Source: Paracnuella aquatica (GTDB taxonomy: Bacteria > Bacteroidota > Bacteroidia > Chitinophagales > Chitinophagaceae). From it: DNA of 64,000 bases. Location: assembly GCF_003332885.2 (NCBI RefSeq), contig NZ_QOWJ01000008.1, forward strand, positions 150,415 through 214,414, given 5' to 3'. This document shows positions 38,860 to 48,417 of this stretch, one piece after another (within the stretch, counting starts at the first letter, position 1; each line of letters starts with the position of its first letter). The position numbers and the translations under genes were made by a program. The notes below the pieces were generated by a model. That model saw only the letters and a program-made list of their open reading frames with translations, had not been told where the DNA came from and searched no databases.

Positions 38860-41703
38860 GTGGAGACAACTTTTTTGCCGATAACCAGCCTTGATCAGAT
38901 GCAGCAGCTACCGGCGTTTGCCCGCCACCTGCGCGATAATTTTTTCGACGAATTTGTTGCCGCCCAAATTAAATATGCGCAGGTGCTGCAGGTGCCCTTG
39001 CTCGTTGTGGTGCAGCAGCTGCCCGAAGAAAAAAGAGCCGCTTTTTACCAGCAAACCACCCACGAATATTTAACCCAGTTGGCCGATAACAAAGCTGCTG
39101 AACAAATAGAAAACAACCTGCGGCTGTGGAAAGAGAACATGCTGCCGGAAATAGATAAGGAAGCCATTACGGACAGCGATATTACGCTGGTTAATTACCT
39201 GCGCAAACAAGCCATGTTGCAGTTTGCACCTGCTTATTGCAGCAGTACCAACCAATTGCTGCAACTGGTACAGGAACTTGATTTTCTTTCCATGAAAACG
39301 GAAAGCGCTTCTTTTTCTTCCTACCTCGATATTTTGGGCGCCAAGATTGAAGAGCAGGCTTATCTTACCAACAAAATCACCAACACTTCGCCGGGGATCA
39401 TCTATCTATTTGACCTGCGGCGTTATTCGGTGCTGTATGCCAACAAAACGGCCGAAACATTCTTTGGTTTTTCCAATAAGGATTTGATCAACATGGGCTC
39501 GTCGGTTTTTGAGCAGATCATACACCCCGACGACCTGCCGGCCACCTTTCATTTTTTACGAGAAATCAGCAGCGCACAGGACAGCGAGGTGCGCATTCTT
39601 GAATTCCGGATGCGGCAGCACAACGGCGCTTTTGTCTGGATGCGCAATTACTTCAGCGTTTTCAAAAGAGATGCGGCAGGTATGCCGTCGGAGATCATTG
39701 GCAACATATTAAACATACAAGCGGAAAAAGAAGCAACTTACAAACTGCAGGAAAGTGAAAAACGCTACCGACAAGCCGAAGCCCGCACACATATTGGACA
39801 CTACGACTGGGACCTGGCATCAGGACAGGTGTTGTGGTCGGAGGAGTTATTCCGCATTTACGGCTTGCAGCCCGCCAACCGGCCGGTTCTGCTGTTGGAG
39901 ATCAAGGAATTGACCCATCCCGACGACTATCATTTGGTGCAAGCCGAAATTCAAAAAGCACTTACGAATAAGGCCTCTTTTTTAAACCACCACCGCATTT
40001 GTGCAGCCGACGGCAGCGTTAAAACCGTGCAGGCGCAAGGCGAAGTGGTAACTAACGCCGATGGGCAACCGGTAAAAGTAGCCGGCACGCTGCAAGATGT
40101 AACCAGCCAGCACCGGGTACAACAGGAGTTGAACGAAAACCAGGCTTTCCTGCGCCGCATTACCGATGCCACGCCTGCGGCTATTGCAGCATACAATGTG
40201 CACAACGGCAACAACACATTTATGAGCCAGGGGTTATATAAACTCCTCGGCTACGATTTGCAGGAAGCCAGCAAAGGCGGCTTTGCATTTATACAACAGC
40301 ACATTCATCCCGAAGACCTGGAAGCCGTTCGGGAAAAAATTGCATCGTTGCTGGAAGAAGCAAACCGCAATCCGGACCGCAATGATATTGTAGTGGAGGC
40401 AACGTACCGCATCCGCCACAGCAATGGCAATTACCAGTGGTTTCACACTTATGTCACCGTGTTCGACCGCAATGCAGAGGGTGCTGTGGAGCATGTGCTG
40501 CACATTATGCTCGATGTGACCGGCCAGCAGGAGGCCTCGTTGAAAATCGAGGAACAGGAACAGTTCATTCAAAATATAGCCGACGCCTCTCCTACCATTT
40601 TGTATGTGTATGATGTGCCCGGCGGCCACCTGGCTTATGTAAACCGCGAGGTGTATTTTGTTTTGGGACATACCCCCGAAGAAATCATTGACATGGGTGC
40701 AACGGTTACGGGCCAACTGTATCACCCCGAAGACTATGCGCTGTTGCCCGAACGGCCGCAAAGCGAACGACATATCCAGCAATCCGACCTGATGATACAA
40801 TACGAATGCCGTTTGCGGCATAAGTCGGGCGAATGGATTTGGTTCCTGGTGCGGGAAGTGGTGTTTCGTACCGATGATGAAGACAGGCCGGTGCAGATTG
40901 TTGGCGCGGCGCTGGACATCAGCAAGCGCAAAGACATGGAAAAAACGCTGCTGCAAAACTCGTTTATGCTGGAGCAATCGAATGCCAGCCTGGAGGAGTT
41001 TGCCTATGTTGCATCGCACGACTTGAAAGAGCCGCTGCGCAAGATTTCCACCTTTGGCGACCGGCTGGCGGCTACACAAGCCGAGCAGCTAAGTCCCGAA
41101 GGCAAAATGTTTCTTTCCAAGATCATCGATGCATCGCAACGCATGCAAACCATGATCTCCGACCTGTTGTCGATTTCGATGATCTCGGGCAACAGGTCGT
41201 ACGAACAGTATAGTTTGCAAAAAGTATTGACCGATACATTGCAGACACTTGAGTTTAAAATTGAACAAAAAAATGCGCAGGTGCTGTCCGATGGATTGCC
41301 GGAGGCCAGTATCGTTGTATCGCAGTTCAGGCAGTTGTTTCAAAACCTTATTTCCAATTCATTGAAATTTGTGGCCGATGGTGTACAGCCGCAAATCAGC
41401 ATCACCCACAGTTACCTGGCACCGGAGGATGTTGCCGCATTTCAACTGGCGCCGGCACCCAGCTATTTAAAAATCGAATTGTCTGACAACGGCATCGGGT
41501 TTGAAAAGGAGAATGCAGGTAAAATATTTTTGCTGTTCCAGCGCCTGCACGGCCGTTCCGAATACGAGGGCTCGGGCATTGGGCTGGCCATTTGTAAAAA
41601 AATTATAGAACACCATGGCGGCGTAATCTATGCCCAGGGCGAACTGGGCACTGGTGCGGTATTTACCATCATCCTTCCGGCACATCAGCCGGCGGCCGGT
41701 TAG
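38860..41703 (+). CDS. Four-PAS sensor histidine kinase
   Basis: This 947-residue cytoplasmic kinase starts at GTG. The first 165 residues are helical and not recognised; they may be a sensory domain. Four PAS domains follow at about 170-290, 300-415, 425-555 and 560-690. The first, third and fourth share xNxSPxIxxxY-like openings. HisKA has the phosphorylated His720 in VASHDLKEPLRK, and the ATPase domain has LSDNGIGFEKENAGKIF and EGSGIGLAICKKI. No membrane span is present. It is followed by a single-domain response regulator with 46 bases between them, so signalling probably passes to that protein. Confidence 0.9.
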   Translation: METTFLPITSLDQMQQLPAFARHLRDNFFDEFVAAQIKYAQVLQVPLLVVVQQLPEEKRAAFYQQTTHEYLTQLADNKAAEQIENNLRLWKENMLPEIDKEAITDSDITLVNYLRKQAMLQFAPAYCSSTNQLLQLVQELDFLSMKTESASFSSYLDILGAKIEEQAYLTNKITNTSPGIIYLFDLRRYSVLYANKTAETFFGFSNKDLINMGSSVFEQIIHPDDLPATFHFLREISSAQDSEVRILEFRMRQHNGAFVWMRNYFSVFKRDAAGMPSEIIGNILNIQAEKEATYKLQESEKRYRQAEARTHIGHYDWDLASGQVLWSEELFRIYGLQPANRPVLLLEIKELTHPDDYHLVQAEIQKALTNKASFLNHHRICAADGSVKTVQAQGEVVTNADGQPVKVAGTLQDVTSQHRVQQELNENQAFLRRITDATPAAIAAYNVHNGNNTFMSQGLYKLLGYDLQEASKGGFAFIQQHIHPEDLEAVREKIASLLEEANRNPDRNDIVVEATYRIRHSNGNYQWFHTYVTVFDRNAEGAVEHVLHIMLDVTGQQEASLKIEEQEQFIQNIADASPTILYVYDVPGGHLAYVNREVYFVLGHTPEEIIDMGATVTGQLYHPEDYALLPERPQSERHIQQSDLMIQYECRLRHKSGEWIWFLVREVVFRTDDEDRPVQIVGAALDISKRKDMEKTLLQNSFMLEQSNASLEEFAYVASHDLKEPLRKISTFGDRLAATQAEQLSPEGKMFLSKIIDASQRMQTMISDLLSISMISGNRSYEQYSLQKVLTDTLQTLEFKIEQKNAQVLSDGLPEASIVVSQFRQLFQNLISNSLKFVADGVQPQISITHSYLAPEDVAAFQLAPAPSYLKIELSDNGIGFEKENAGKIFLLFQRLHGRSEYEGSGIGLAICKKIIEHHGGVIYAQGELGTGAVFTIILPAHQPAAG

Positions 41704-41749
41704 CAACAACGAACAGGAATCAACGATCATCAGATTAGAAAACAGGCAT

Positions 41750-42148
41750 ATGAAACCACCACCCAGGATCATTATTGTAGACGACGATGCAGATGACCGC
41801 GAGATCATTCGGGATGCGTTTGTATCGCGTTATCCCGATCATGATTATATGTTTGTTGAAAACGGCGAACGGCTGCTGAAAATGCTGGATGCATTTACGC
41901 CTGCCGAAATGCCCGCCCTGATTCTCATCGACCTGAACATGCCCGGCAAAGATGGCCGCGAGGCACTGAAAGAAATCAAAACCAACGAACGCTTTAGCGC
42001 CATTCCTACGCTTGTTTTTACTACTTCTTCATCGGCCCGCGACCGGCAAAATGCTTATGCCCTCGGCGCCAATTGTTTTATAACAAAGCCTGATACATTC
42101 AATAAAATGATTGAACTGACCGATGCGATTGCGCGGTTGTGGTTGTAG
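41750..42148 (+). CDS. Single-domain response regulator (Rcp1-like)
   Basis: This 132-residue receiver has no output domain. The acidic pocket is VDDDADDRE, the phospho-acceptor Asp lies in LIDLNMPGKDG, Thr in VFTTSS and Lys in CFITKPD. The Rcp1-like group (IDLNMPGKDG plus the TKPDTFNKMIEL ending) works with bacteriophytochrome-like or multi-PAS kinases. It follows the PAS kinase gene and is probably its partner. The frame is open 40 codons upstream, but the start at 41750 gives the usual receiver N-terminus. Confidence 0.9.
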   Translation: MKPPPRIIIVDDDADDREIIRDAFVSRYPDHDYMFVENGERLLKMLDAFTPAEMPALILIDLNMPGKDGREALKEIKTNERFSAIPTLVFTTSSSARDRQNAYALGANCFITKPDTFNKMIELTDAIARLWL

Positions 42149-42271
42149 ATAAGTTGGAAGACCGAAGACGGAAGTCCGAAAATGGGTGCCGCTAATTGCC
42201 TCACTTCGGACTTCAGACTTCAGACTACGGACTTCGCACTACTCTGGACCACCCTTTGCATCTCCCCAGAT
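42149..42271. repeat. Low-complexity inverted repeat of the GGAAGTC type
   Basis: GAAGTCCGAA (42171-42180) is exactly complementary to 42205-42214. Extended over 17 bases the arms differ at two positions. The phrases GACTTCAGACTTCAGACTACGGACTTCG recur in the interior. Similar wording is present at 55401-55428. Confidence 0.65.
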
Positions 42272-43009
42272 ATGGCACGAACAAATTGGCATATTGGGTG
42301 CTCGGGGTTTTCGTATAAAGAATGGAAAGATAGGTTTTACCCGAAAGGCTTGCCCGCAGCTAAATGGTTTGAGCACTACTGCACGCAGTTCAATACGCTG
42401 GAACTGAATGTTACGTTTTACCGCTTTCCACAACTGGGCATGTTGCAGGGTTGGTACCGGCGTTCTCCCGAAGGATTTTTGTTTGCAGCCAAGGCACCGC
42501 GGGTGGTCACGCATTTGAAAAAAATGAAAAACGCCCACACCGAAGTGGATGATTTTTACAAAGTACTGCGTATGGGCCTGGCCGAAAAATTGGGCGCCGT
42601 GCTGTTTCAATTACCTCCCTCATTTGCATACAGCGAAGAAGCTTTGGAAAACATCATCCAACACATGCGCCACGACTTTGTGAACGTGGTGGAATTCCGC
42701 CACGAAAGCTGGTGGCAAAGCGAGGTTTGGGAAACCTTGCAGCACAACAACATCGTCGTATCGGGCACCTCCTACCCTAGCCTGCCTGATGCTTTTCCGC
42801 AAGACCAACCGGTAAGCTATTACCGCCTGCATGGTGTTCCGCATTTGTACCACTCACCTTACGCCGACGCATACCTGAGAAAGATCGGGAATCAGCTGGC
42901 CTATTCAAAAGAGGCTTTTGTGTTCTTTGATAATACGGCATCGGGTGCAGCTATTGATAACGCAAGGTTTATGCAGCAGTGGGCGCAGCAAGGAAATGAA
43001 CCGCAGTGA
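42272..43009 (+). CDS. DUF72 family protein, copy 2
   Basis: This 245-residue protein has the family opening WHIGCSGFSYKEWKDRFYP, EFRHESWWQSEV and the late FFDNTASGAAI. It is clearly related to the 5669-6394 protein but diverged through most of its length. The function of DUF72 is not known. The start at 42272 is chosen because the conserved sequence begins there; the frame is open to 42182. It stands alone, between the response regulator and the cbb3 operon. Confidence 0.9.
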   Translation: MARTNWHIGCSGFSYKEWKDRFYPKGLPAAKWFEHYCTQFNTLELNVTFYRFPQLGMLQGWYRRSPEGFLFAAKAPRVVTHLKKMKNAHTEVDDFYKVLRMGLAEKLGAVLFQLPPSFAYSEEALENIIQHMRHDFVNVVEFRHESWWQSEVWETLQHNNIVVSGTSYPSLPDAFPQDQPVSYYRLHGVPHLYHSPYADAYLRKIGNQLAYSKEAFVFFDNTASGAAIDNARFMQQWAQQGNEPQ

Positions 43010-43049
43010 AAGGTTTGATTTATCAATAGAGAATTTCTCAACGATATTA

Positions 43050-43137
43050 GGAGATTGCTTCGGCGCAACAGCAACATCGGAAAGCGTGGTGCTGCCGCGC
43101 CTCGCAATGACGAAGCCCGTGGTGGAAACCACGGGCT
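43050..43137. repeat. Intergenic repeat with a GTCATTGCGAGG-type element and a 10-bp hairpin
   Basis: ATTGCTTCGGCGC near 43054 faces GCGCCTCGCAATGAC ending near 43111, the imperfect inverted pattern of another GTCAT-class repeat. Directly next to it AGCCCGTGGT (43114-43123) pairs perfectly with ACCACGGGCT (43128-43137) around a GGAA loop. No T run follows. Confidence 0.6.
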
Positions 43138-43223
43138 GTAGGTATGTCTAAACAAAAAATGCACAAGTCTATTAAGGTGGTAACGCTTTAAATTTTGAAC
43201 TATTGAAGCTTACCTCAACTCTT

Positions 43224-43260
43224 GACTATCAACTATCATCTATCATCTACCATCCATCAT
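43224..43260. repeat. Short tandem repeat of the CTATCAT type
   Basis: This stretch of degenerate 7-8-base units (CTATCAACTATCATCTATCAT and so on) ends four bases before the ccoG stop codon. Low complexity, no gene. Confidence 0.7.
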
Positions 43261-43263
43261 CCC

Positions 43264-44700
43264 TTAAAAACCCGGTCCCATAAACGTGGTCTTGACGGTC
43301 TTGATTTTTTCACTCCCTTCATATACGCCAATCACCAGTTCTGTTTTGCGGCGGGTGATCTGGTCTTTATCCACTTTTACAAAAAACGGCGCCTGGAAAT
43401 AAGATTCACCTGGCACAACAATAGGTTTTCCAATTACTGCCACTTCACCCTTCATGTTCTCCACCTTCAGGGTCATGGGCAAATCTTTGCGGGTTTTATT
43501 GGCCAGTTTAATATTGTATAGATTCGACAGGCGGCCATCGGGCAGCGTTTGAAAAATCTGACCGGAGGTGCGCAGCACGGTTGCATCCACATCATCGCGG
43601 CTCACCAACAAAAACACCAGCACACCCAGCAATGCAGTAAGCACACCGGAGTAACCAGCCAGGCGCCAGTTAAACTTGGTGCGGCGCTTTTGTGCAATGT
43701 TTTCTTCCGAGTCAAGGCGGATCAAACCCAATGGCTTGTTGATGCGCTCCATGATGGCATCACAGGCATCAATACACGCTGTGCAGTTGATGCACTCCAA
43801 CTGGGTGCCGTTGCGGATATCAATGCCGGTGGGGCAAACACTTACACAGGCAAAACAATCCACGCAATCGCCCTTGTCTTCAACAGGTGCTACTTTTTTA
43901 AGCTTGCCACGTGGTTCGCCCCGAACATAGTCGTAAGCCACCACGATGCTTTTACGGTCGAGCAGCACACCCTGTAAGCGGCCATATGGGCACACTACAA
44001 TACAGGCCTGCTCCCGGAACCAGTAAAAAACAAAAAAGAAAACAGTGGTGAATCCAAGCAGCGAAACAAACGTGCCGCGGTGCGCTGCAATGCCTTCGCT
44101 CACCATCAACAGCACGCCATCCATACCCACCAGATAAGCTAGCGCAAAATTGGCAATGAGGAACGACAGGGCAAAAAACACGGTGATTTTGGTGGCTCGT
44201 TTGCGCAGCTTCATGGCGTTCATCGGCATTTCTTTTAGCCGGCGCTGTTCAGCCGAATCGCCATCGATCCAGTATTCAATTTTACGAAAAACCATTTCCA
44301 TAAACACCGTTTGCGGACAGGCCCAGCCGCACCAAACGCGGCCAAACACCACGGTGAACAGGATCACAAAAACCATGAACGTAAGGAAGCCAATGGCGAA
44401 GATGAAAAAGTCCTGCGGCCAAAAGATCTGGCCAAAGAAAATGAACTTTCGCTCCATTACATTGAACAGGAACAGGGGCTGGCCGGCCACTTTTATAAAA
44501 GGCAATCCAAAGAAAATAGTGAGGTACACCAGCGTGGCAATTTTGCGCATGCGGTGCAGCCTGCCTCTGGGCTTTTTGGGTTGTATAAAATTGCGTTTCC
44601 CTTCTTTGGAAATGGTGGCAACAGAATCCCGGAAACTTTGGTCGATGAGCACCTTTTTCTTTTCCGCCAGGTCCAAGGTTTCTTGTGTGTTGTTGTTCAT
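43264..44700 (-). CDS. ccoG: CcoG, cbb3 oxidase accessory ferredoxin-type protein
   Basis: This 478-residue protein has several membrane spans in the first 300 residues and two [4Fe-4S] motifs, CVDCFACVSVCP and CINCTACIDACD, at about 268-305. The C-terminal 140 residues form a beta-sandwich. CcoG (RdxA/FixG) is needed for cbb3 oxidase maturation, probably reducing copper during assembly. It is the last gene of the ccoS-ccoNO-ccoQ-ccoP-ccoG run, separated from ccoP by 262 bases that include a hairpin, so it may have its own transcription. Confidence 0.94.
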   Translation of the reverse strand: MNNNTQETLDLAEKKKVLIDQSFRDSVATISKEGKRNFIQPKKPRGRLHRMRKIATLVYLTIFFGLPFIKVAGQPLFLFNVMERKFIFFGQIFWPQDFFIFAIGFLTFMVFVILFTVVFGRVWCGWACPQTVFMEMVFRKIEYWIDGDSAEQRRLKEMPMNAMKLRKRATKITVFFALSFLIANFALAYLVGMDGVLLMVSEGIAAHRGTFVSLLGFTTVFFFVFYWFREQACIVVCPYGRLQGVLLDRKSIVVAYDYVRGEPRGKLKKVAPVEDKGDCVDCFACVSVCPTGIDIRNGTQLECINCTACIDACDAIMERINKPLGLIRLDSEENIAQKRRTKFNWRLAGYSGVLTALLGVLVFLLVSRDDVDATVLRTSGQIFQTLPDGRLSNLYNIKLANKTRKDLPMTLKVENMKGEVAVIGKPIVVPGESYFQAPFFVKVDKDQITRRKTELVIGVYEGSEKIKTVKTTFMGPGF

Positions 44701-44914
44701 GGTTTTCGTTGTTTGAAGCTTATGGAACGGCTAAGCAACAAAGGAACAAATGAGCAAAAACCTATGGACTGAGTTTGGTCAGTTTGCAACAACAATTGAT
44801 ATGATTTACGTTGGCTGGGTTGTCATCTTTTCTTTGCAATACGTCAGAAATTAGAAGCATCATTTGCGTGTGTCAATTAAAATTCAATACACGCGCTGGA
44901 AACAGCTACCAACA

Positions 44915-44946
44915 ACAAAGCCCGGCCAAAAAAGACCGGGCTTTGT
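44915..44946 (-). terminator. Hairpin between ccoP and ccoG
   Basis: ACAAAGCCCGG (44915-44925) pairs perfectly with CCGGGCTTTGT (44936-44946). It follows the ccoP stop on the minus strand. There is only a weak T run, so termination may be partial. Confidence 0.55.
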
Positions 44947-44962
44947 ACCATTTCAGTTGTTT

Positions 44963-45850
44963 TTATTTTCCAGTAGCGGCAGTGCTTTCAGCAGCAGGTG
45001 CAGCTTCTTCTTTATACTCGTCGCCCTGTGGTGCTTTGCCATTGGGCGGGTTGGTGCCACGCAGGGTTTTGATGTATGATGCAATGTTCTTGATCTGTGT
45101 GGGAGACAGCATTTTTTCCCATGCCTGCATGCCTTTGTCGGGCACACCAAATTTGATGGTCTTAAACACATCGTTGATGCTGCCCCCGTGCAGCCAGAAG
45201 TCGTCGGTGAGGTTGGGACCTACACCGCCTTCGCCTTTGGCGCCGTGGCAGGCAATACAGCTTTGTGTATACACTTTGCCACCGTCTTCAATACCTGCAG
45301 CATCGGCCATGGTAACGGTTTTTTCGTCCACCATTTCACCAGAGTTTTTGCGGTATTCTTCAATCTGTGCAGCAGCCAGCGACATTTCCGTCTTGTATTC
45401 TTCTTCGGGTGTTGGGCCCATATCGAACACATGAAAACGCAGCATGTAAATAACGGCTACAACGATGGTAAAATAGAAACCGGCTTTCCACCAGGGCGGC
45501 AGCGAGTTGTCCAGCTCTTGGATGCCATCGTAATCATGATCGAGCAGGTGGTCTTTTTCTTTTTCTACCGGTATGGCCTTGGTAAAAAACTTTCGGTCGA
45601 GGCGGGTCCACATACTTTCACCCGGCACGGCAGCTTCTTCCTGTTTGCCTACCGATGAAATGCGTGCTATTGCCGTAAACAGGAAAAATACCAGGAACAG
45701 CAGCGCCGTGGCAACGCCCCAGAAAAAATATCCTTCGTTGGCCGCTGGCACTTTTTCGGCAACATCTGCGGCGGCGTCCTGTGCCCAAGCCGGCGCCTGC
45801 GTCAGCAGGATAACAATAGCGGCCGCGGCATATTTATTAAACGTTCTCAT
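44963..45850 (-). CDS. ccoP: CcoP, cbb3 cytochrome oxidase diheme-type subunit with one haem motif
   Basis: This 295-residue protein has an N-terminal signal or anchor, a second span at about 36-60, a third at about 125-145 and one c-type haem motif, CIACHGAKGEGG, near residue 204. The downstream cytochrome c fold (GVGPNLTDDFW, PDKGMQAWEKMLSPTQI) supplies the Met ligand. Proteobacterial CcoP has two haem motifs; the single one here is normal for many Bacteroidota. It donates electrons to CcoN and CcoO. It lies 16 bases after ccoQ, in the same operon. Confidence 0.93.
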   Translation of the reverse strand: MRTFNKYAAAAIVILLTQAPAWAQDAAADVAEKVPAANEGYFFWGVATALLFLVFFLFTAIARISSVGKQEEAAVPGESMWTRLDRKFFTKAIPVEKEKDHLLDHDYDGIQELDNSLPPWWKAGFYFTIVVAVIYMLRFHVFDMGPTPEEEYKTEMSLAAAQIEEYRKNSGEMVDEKTVTMADAAGIEDGGKVYTQSCIACHGAKGEGGVGPNLTDDFWLHGGSINDVFKTIKFGVPDKGMQAWEKMLSPTQIKNIASYIKTLRGTNPPNGKAPQGDEYKEEAAPAAESTAATGK

Positions 45851-45866
45851 TTTGATCAGCTAAGTT

Positions 45867-46064
45867 TTAGGGTTGTGCATTTGTGTTTGCAATCTCACCG
45901 CCATCGAGGGGCAGGTGATTCATATCGGAAACAAAGCCTTTGTCCATCTTTTTTACGTAGTACAAAACGCCTACAAAAAACAGGAAGAAAATCATCAGCG
46001 AAATGATGGGATAAATATCGATGCCGCTGATGGAGGCTGCGTAGCTTTTGATGTATTTGAGCAT
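45867..46064 (-). CDS. ccoQ: CcoQ-like small membrane subunit
   Basis: This 65-residue protein has a single membrane span (ISLMIFFLFFVGVLYYVKKMD) and a short polar tail with FVSDMNHLPLDGG. Size, topology and position between ccoNO and ccoP identify it as CcoQ, which stabilises the oxidase complex. It is separated from ccoNO by 131 bases that contain long inverted repeats. Confidence 0.85.
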   Translation of the reverse strand: MLKYIKSYAASISGIDIYPIISLMIFFLFFVGVLYYVKKMDKGFVSDMNHLPLDGGEIANTNAQP

Positions 46065-46071
46065 GTTCGTT

Positions 46072-46186
46072 GGATTTACGATTTGGGATTTACGATGTAC
46101 GATTGCCGTTTAGGTGTTGATTTAGATTTTGGTTCTGCTTTATTGTAAACCCTAATCGTAAATCCGCAATCGTACATCGTAAATCC
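46072..46186. repeat. Nested inverted repeats inside the cco operon
   Basis: A 21-bp arm, 46086-46106 (GGATTTACGATGTACGATTG...), is exactly complementary to 46166-46186. A second 12-bp pair, 46072-46083 and 46154-46165, is also perfect. The phrase GGATTTACGAT is therefore repeated on one side and its complement on the other. No T run follows. It lies between ccoNO and ccoQ and belongs to the same class as 30725-30803. Confidence 0.85.
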
Positions 46187-46195
46187 TTCACCGGT

Positions 46196-48391
46196 TTATT
46201 TCAATTCTGCTGTTTTATTATTGCTGATATCGGTGCCCAGGCGTTGCAGGTAAGCAATCACGGCCAGTATCTCGCGGTCAGCAGGTACACTGATGTTGTT
46301 CTTTTTCAGGTCAGCGGCAATTTCAGCAGCTTGCTTTTGCAGGTCATCATTGGCCTTGTCGGCGTAACCTTCGGGGTAAGGCACACCCAGCGTTTGCATG
46401 GCTTTGATCTTGCCCGGGGTTGAGGCCACATCCAGTTTCTGATCGATCAGGAATGAGTATGGCGGCATCACCGAACCGGTAGAAATAGCCTGCGGATCAT
46501 CGAGGTGGTTGTAGTGCCAGGTGTTCGACTTGCGGTTGTTGCCCACACCTGCACGGGCCAAATCCGGACCGGTACGTTTAGAGCCCCACTGGAATGGGAA
46601 GTCGTACACAAACTCACCGGCTTTGCTGTATTCGCCATAGCGTTCTGTTTCGGAGCGGAACGGACGGATCATCTGCGAGTGGCAGGTATAGCAACCTTCA
46701 CGAACGTATATGTCGCGGCCCTGCAGCTCCAGCGGCGTATATGGTTTTACCGAAGCAATGGTGGGTACGTTTGATTTAATCAGGAAGGTGGGGATCATTT
46801 CCACGGCGCCGCCAATCAGGATCACCAGCAAAGTGGCTACCAGCAATGGTGTTGGCTTGCGCTCAATCCAGCGGTGCCAGTGTTCGCCTGCGTGTGGTTT
46901 TACATTTTTCTCCAAAGCTGGTGCTTCGGCCTGCTCATTGCGCAGCAGCGAACCCTTGCGTGCAGTTTTGTACAGGTTGTACATCATAATGATAGCACCC
47001 AGTACAAACAGCGCTCCGCCAAAACTGCGGGTAGCGTAAAACGGCTTCATAAAAGTTACCGTTTCCAGGAACTGGTATTTCAGCTGGCCGCTTGGGGTAA
47101 ACTGCTTCCACATGGAGGCCTGCATAAACCCGGCGATGTACATAGGAACCGCATAAAACAATATACCCAGGGTACCCAGCCAAAAGTGTACGTTGGCCAG
47201 TTTTTTAGAATACAGCTCGGTGCGGAACAGGCGCGGCATCAGCCAATACAGGATACCGAATGTGAGCATGCCGTTCCAGCCCAGGCCACCAACGTGTACG
47301 TGGGCAATGGTCCAATCGGTGAAGTGTGAAATGGCGTTGATGTTTTTCAGCGACATCATCGGGCCCTCAAACGTAGCCATACCGTAGGCAGTAACAGCTA
47401 CCACCATAAACTTCAGAATCACGTCTTCGCGAACTTTATCCCAGGCGCCACGCAGGGTAAGCAACCCGTTGATCATACCACCCCATGAAGGGAAGATGAG
47501 GGTAAACGAAAACACAATGCCCAGCGACTGTGCCCAGTTGGGCAAGGCGGTGTACAGCAGGTGGTGCGGACCGGCCCAGATATAGATAAAGATGAGCGAC
47601 CAGAAATGGATGATGGAAAGTTTGTAAGAATAAACCGGGCGGTTAGCAGCCTTGGGCAGGAAATAATACATCAGGCCCAGGTACGGCGTGGTAAGGAAAA
47701 ATGCCACAGCGTTGTGGCCATACCACCACTGCACCAGCGCATCCTGCACACCGGCAAAAACAGAGTAGCTTTTAAACGCACTTACCGGGATGGCCAGCGA
47801 GTTGACAACGTGCAGCACCGCTACCGTTACAAACGTGGCAATGTAAAACCAGATGGCCACATACAGGTGCTGTTCGCGGCGTTTGAGGATGGTGGCAAAC
47901 ATGTTCCAGCCAAATACAACCCAGATCACGGTAATGGCAATATCAATGGGCCATTCCAGTTCGGCATATTCTTTCGAAGAAGTAAGGCCCAGCGGCAGCG
48001 TGATGGCTGCAGCTACGATGATGGCCTGCCAGCCCCAGAAGTGGATCTTGCTCAGCTTATCGCTGTACATGCGGGTTTTCAGCAGGCGTTGCAGGGAGTA
48101 GTAATATCCCATGAAAATACCGTTGCCCACAAATGCAAAAATCACCGCATTGGTGTGCAGCGGACGCAGCCGACCAAAGTTGAAATAAGGTTGCAGGTTC
48201 AACGATTCGGGGAGCACCAGTTGCAGTGCAGCCCACAAACCGGCCAACATGCCTACTACGCCCCAGATGATGGTGGCCCAGGCAAACTTGCTGACAATGG
48301 CATTGTCGTAAAAAAACGTTTCCCTCCTGCCGCCGGTGGCAGGCCGGTGCAGTACCTCGGAGGCGAGGTTTTCTTGCTTAATTGTTTCCAT
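46196..48391 (-). CDS. ccoNO: CcoN-CcoO fusion, catalytic and mono-haem subunits of cbb3 oxidase
   Basis: In this 731-residue protein the first 480 or so residues are CcoN: twelve or more membrane spans with the haem-copper ligand regions FVGNGIFMGYYYS, WYGHNAVAFFL, WAGPHHLLYTALP and HFTDWTIAHVHVG. The C-terminal part, from about residue 520, is CcoO: one span followed by the haem motif CYTCHSQMIRPF and the Met region GSVMPPYSF. CcoN and CcoO are fused in many Bacteroidota. The complex reduces oxygen with high affinity and pumps protons. It is preceded by ccoS with 26 bases between. Confidence 0.96.
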   Translation of the reverse strand: METIKQENLASEVLHRPATGGRRETFFYDNAIVSKFAWATIIWGVVGMLAGLWAALQLVLPESLNLQPYFNFGRLRPLHTNAVIFAFVGNGIFMGYYYSLQRLLKTRMYSDKLSKIHFWGWQAIIVAAAITLPLGLTSSKEYAELEWPIDIAITVIWVVFGWNMFATILKRREQHLYVAIWFYIATFVTVAVLHVVNSLAIPVSAFKSYSVFAGVQDALVQWWYGHNAVAFFLTTPYLGLMYYFLPKAANRPVYSYKLSIIHFWSLIFIYIWAGPHHLLYTALPNWAQSLGIVFSFTLIFPSWGGMINGLLTLRGAWDKVREDVILKFMVVAVTAYGMATFEGPMMSLKNINAISHFTDWTIAHVHVGGLGWNGMLTFGILYWLMPRLFRTELYSKKLANVHFWLGTLGILFYAVPMYIAGFMQASMWKQFTPSGQLKYQFLETVTFMKPFYATRSFGGALFVLGAIIMMYNLYKTARKGSLLRNEQAEAPALEKNVKPHAGEHWHRWIERKPTPLLVATLLVILIGGAVEMIPTFLIKSNVPTIASVKPYTPLELQGRDIYVREGCYTCHSQMIRPFRSETERYGEYSKAGEFVYDFPFQWGSKRTGPDLARAGVGNNRKSNTWHYNHLDDPQAISTGSVMPPYSFLIDQKLDVASTPGKIKAMQTLGVPYPEGYADKANDDLQKQAAEIAADLKKNNISVPADREILAVIAYLQRLGTDISNNKTAELK

Positions 48392-48417
48392 TTCTTTGTG
48401 ATCGGTATTGTTTAGAA

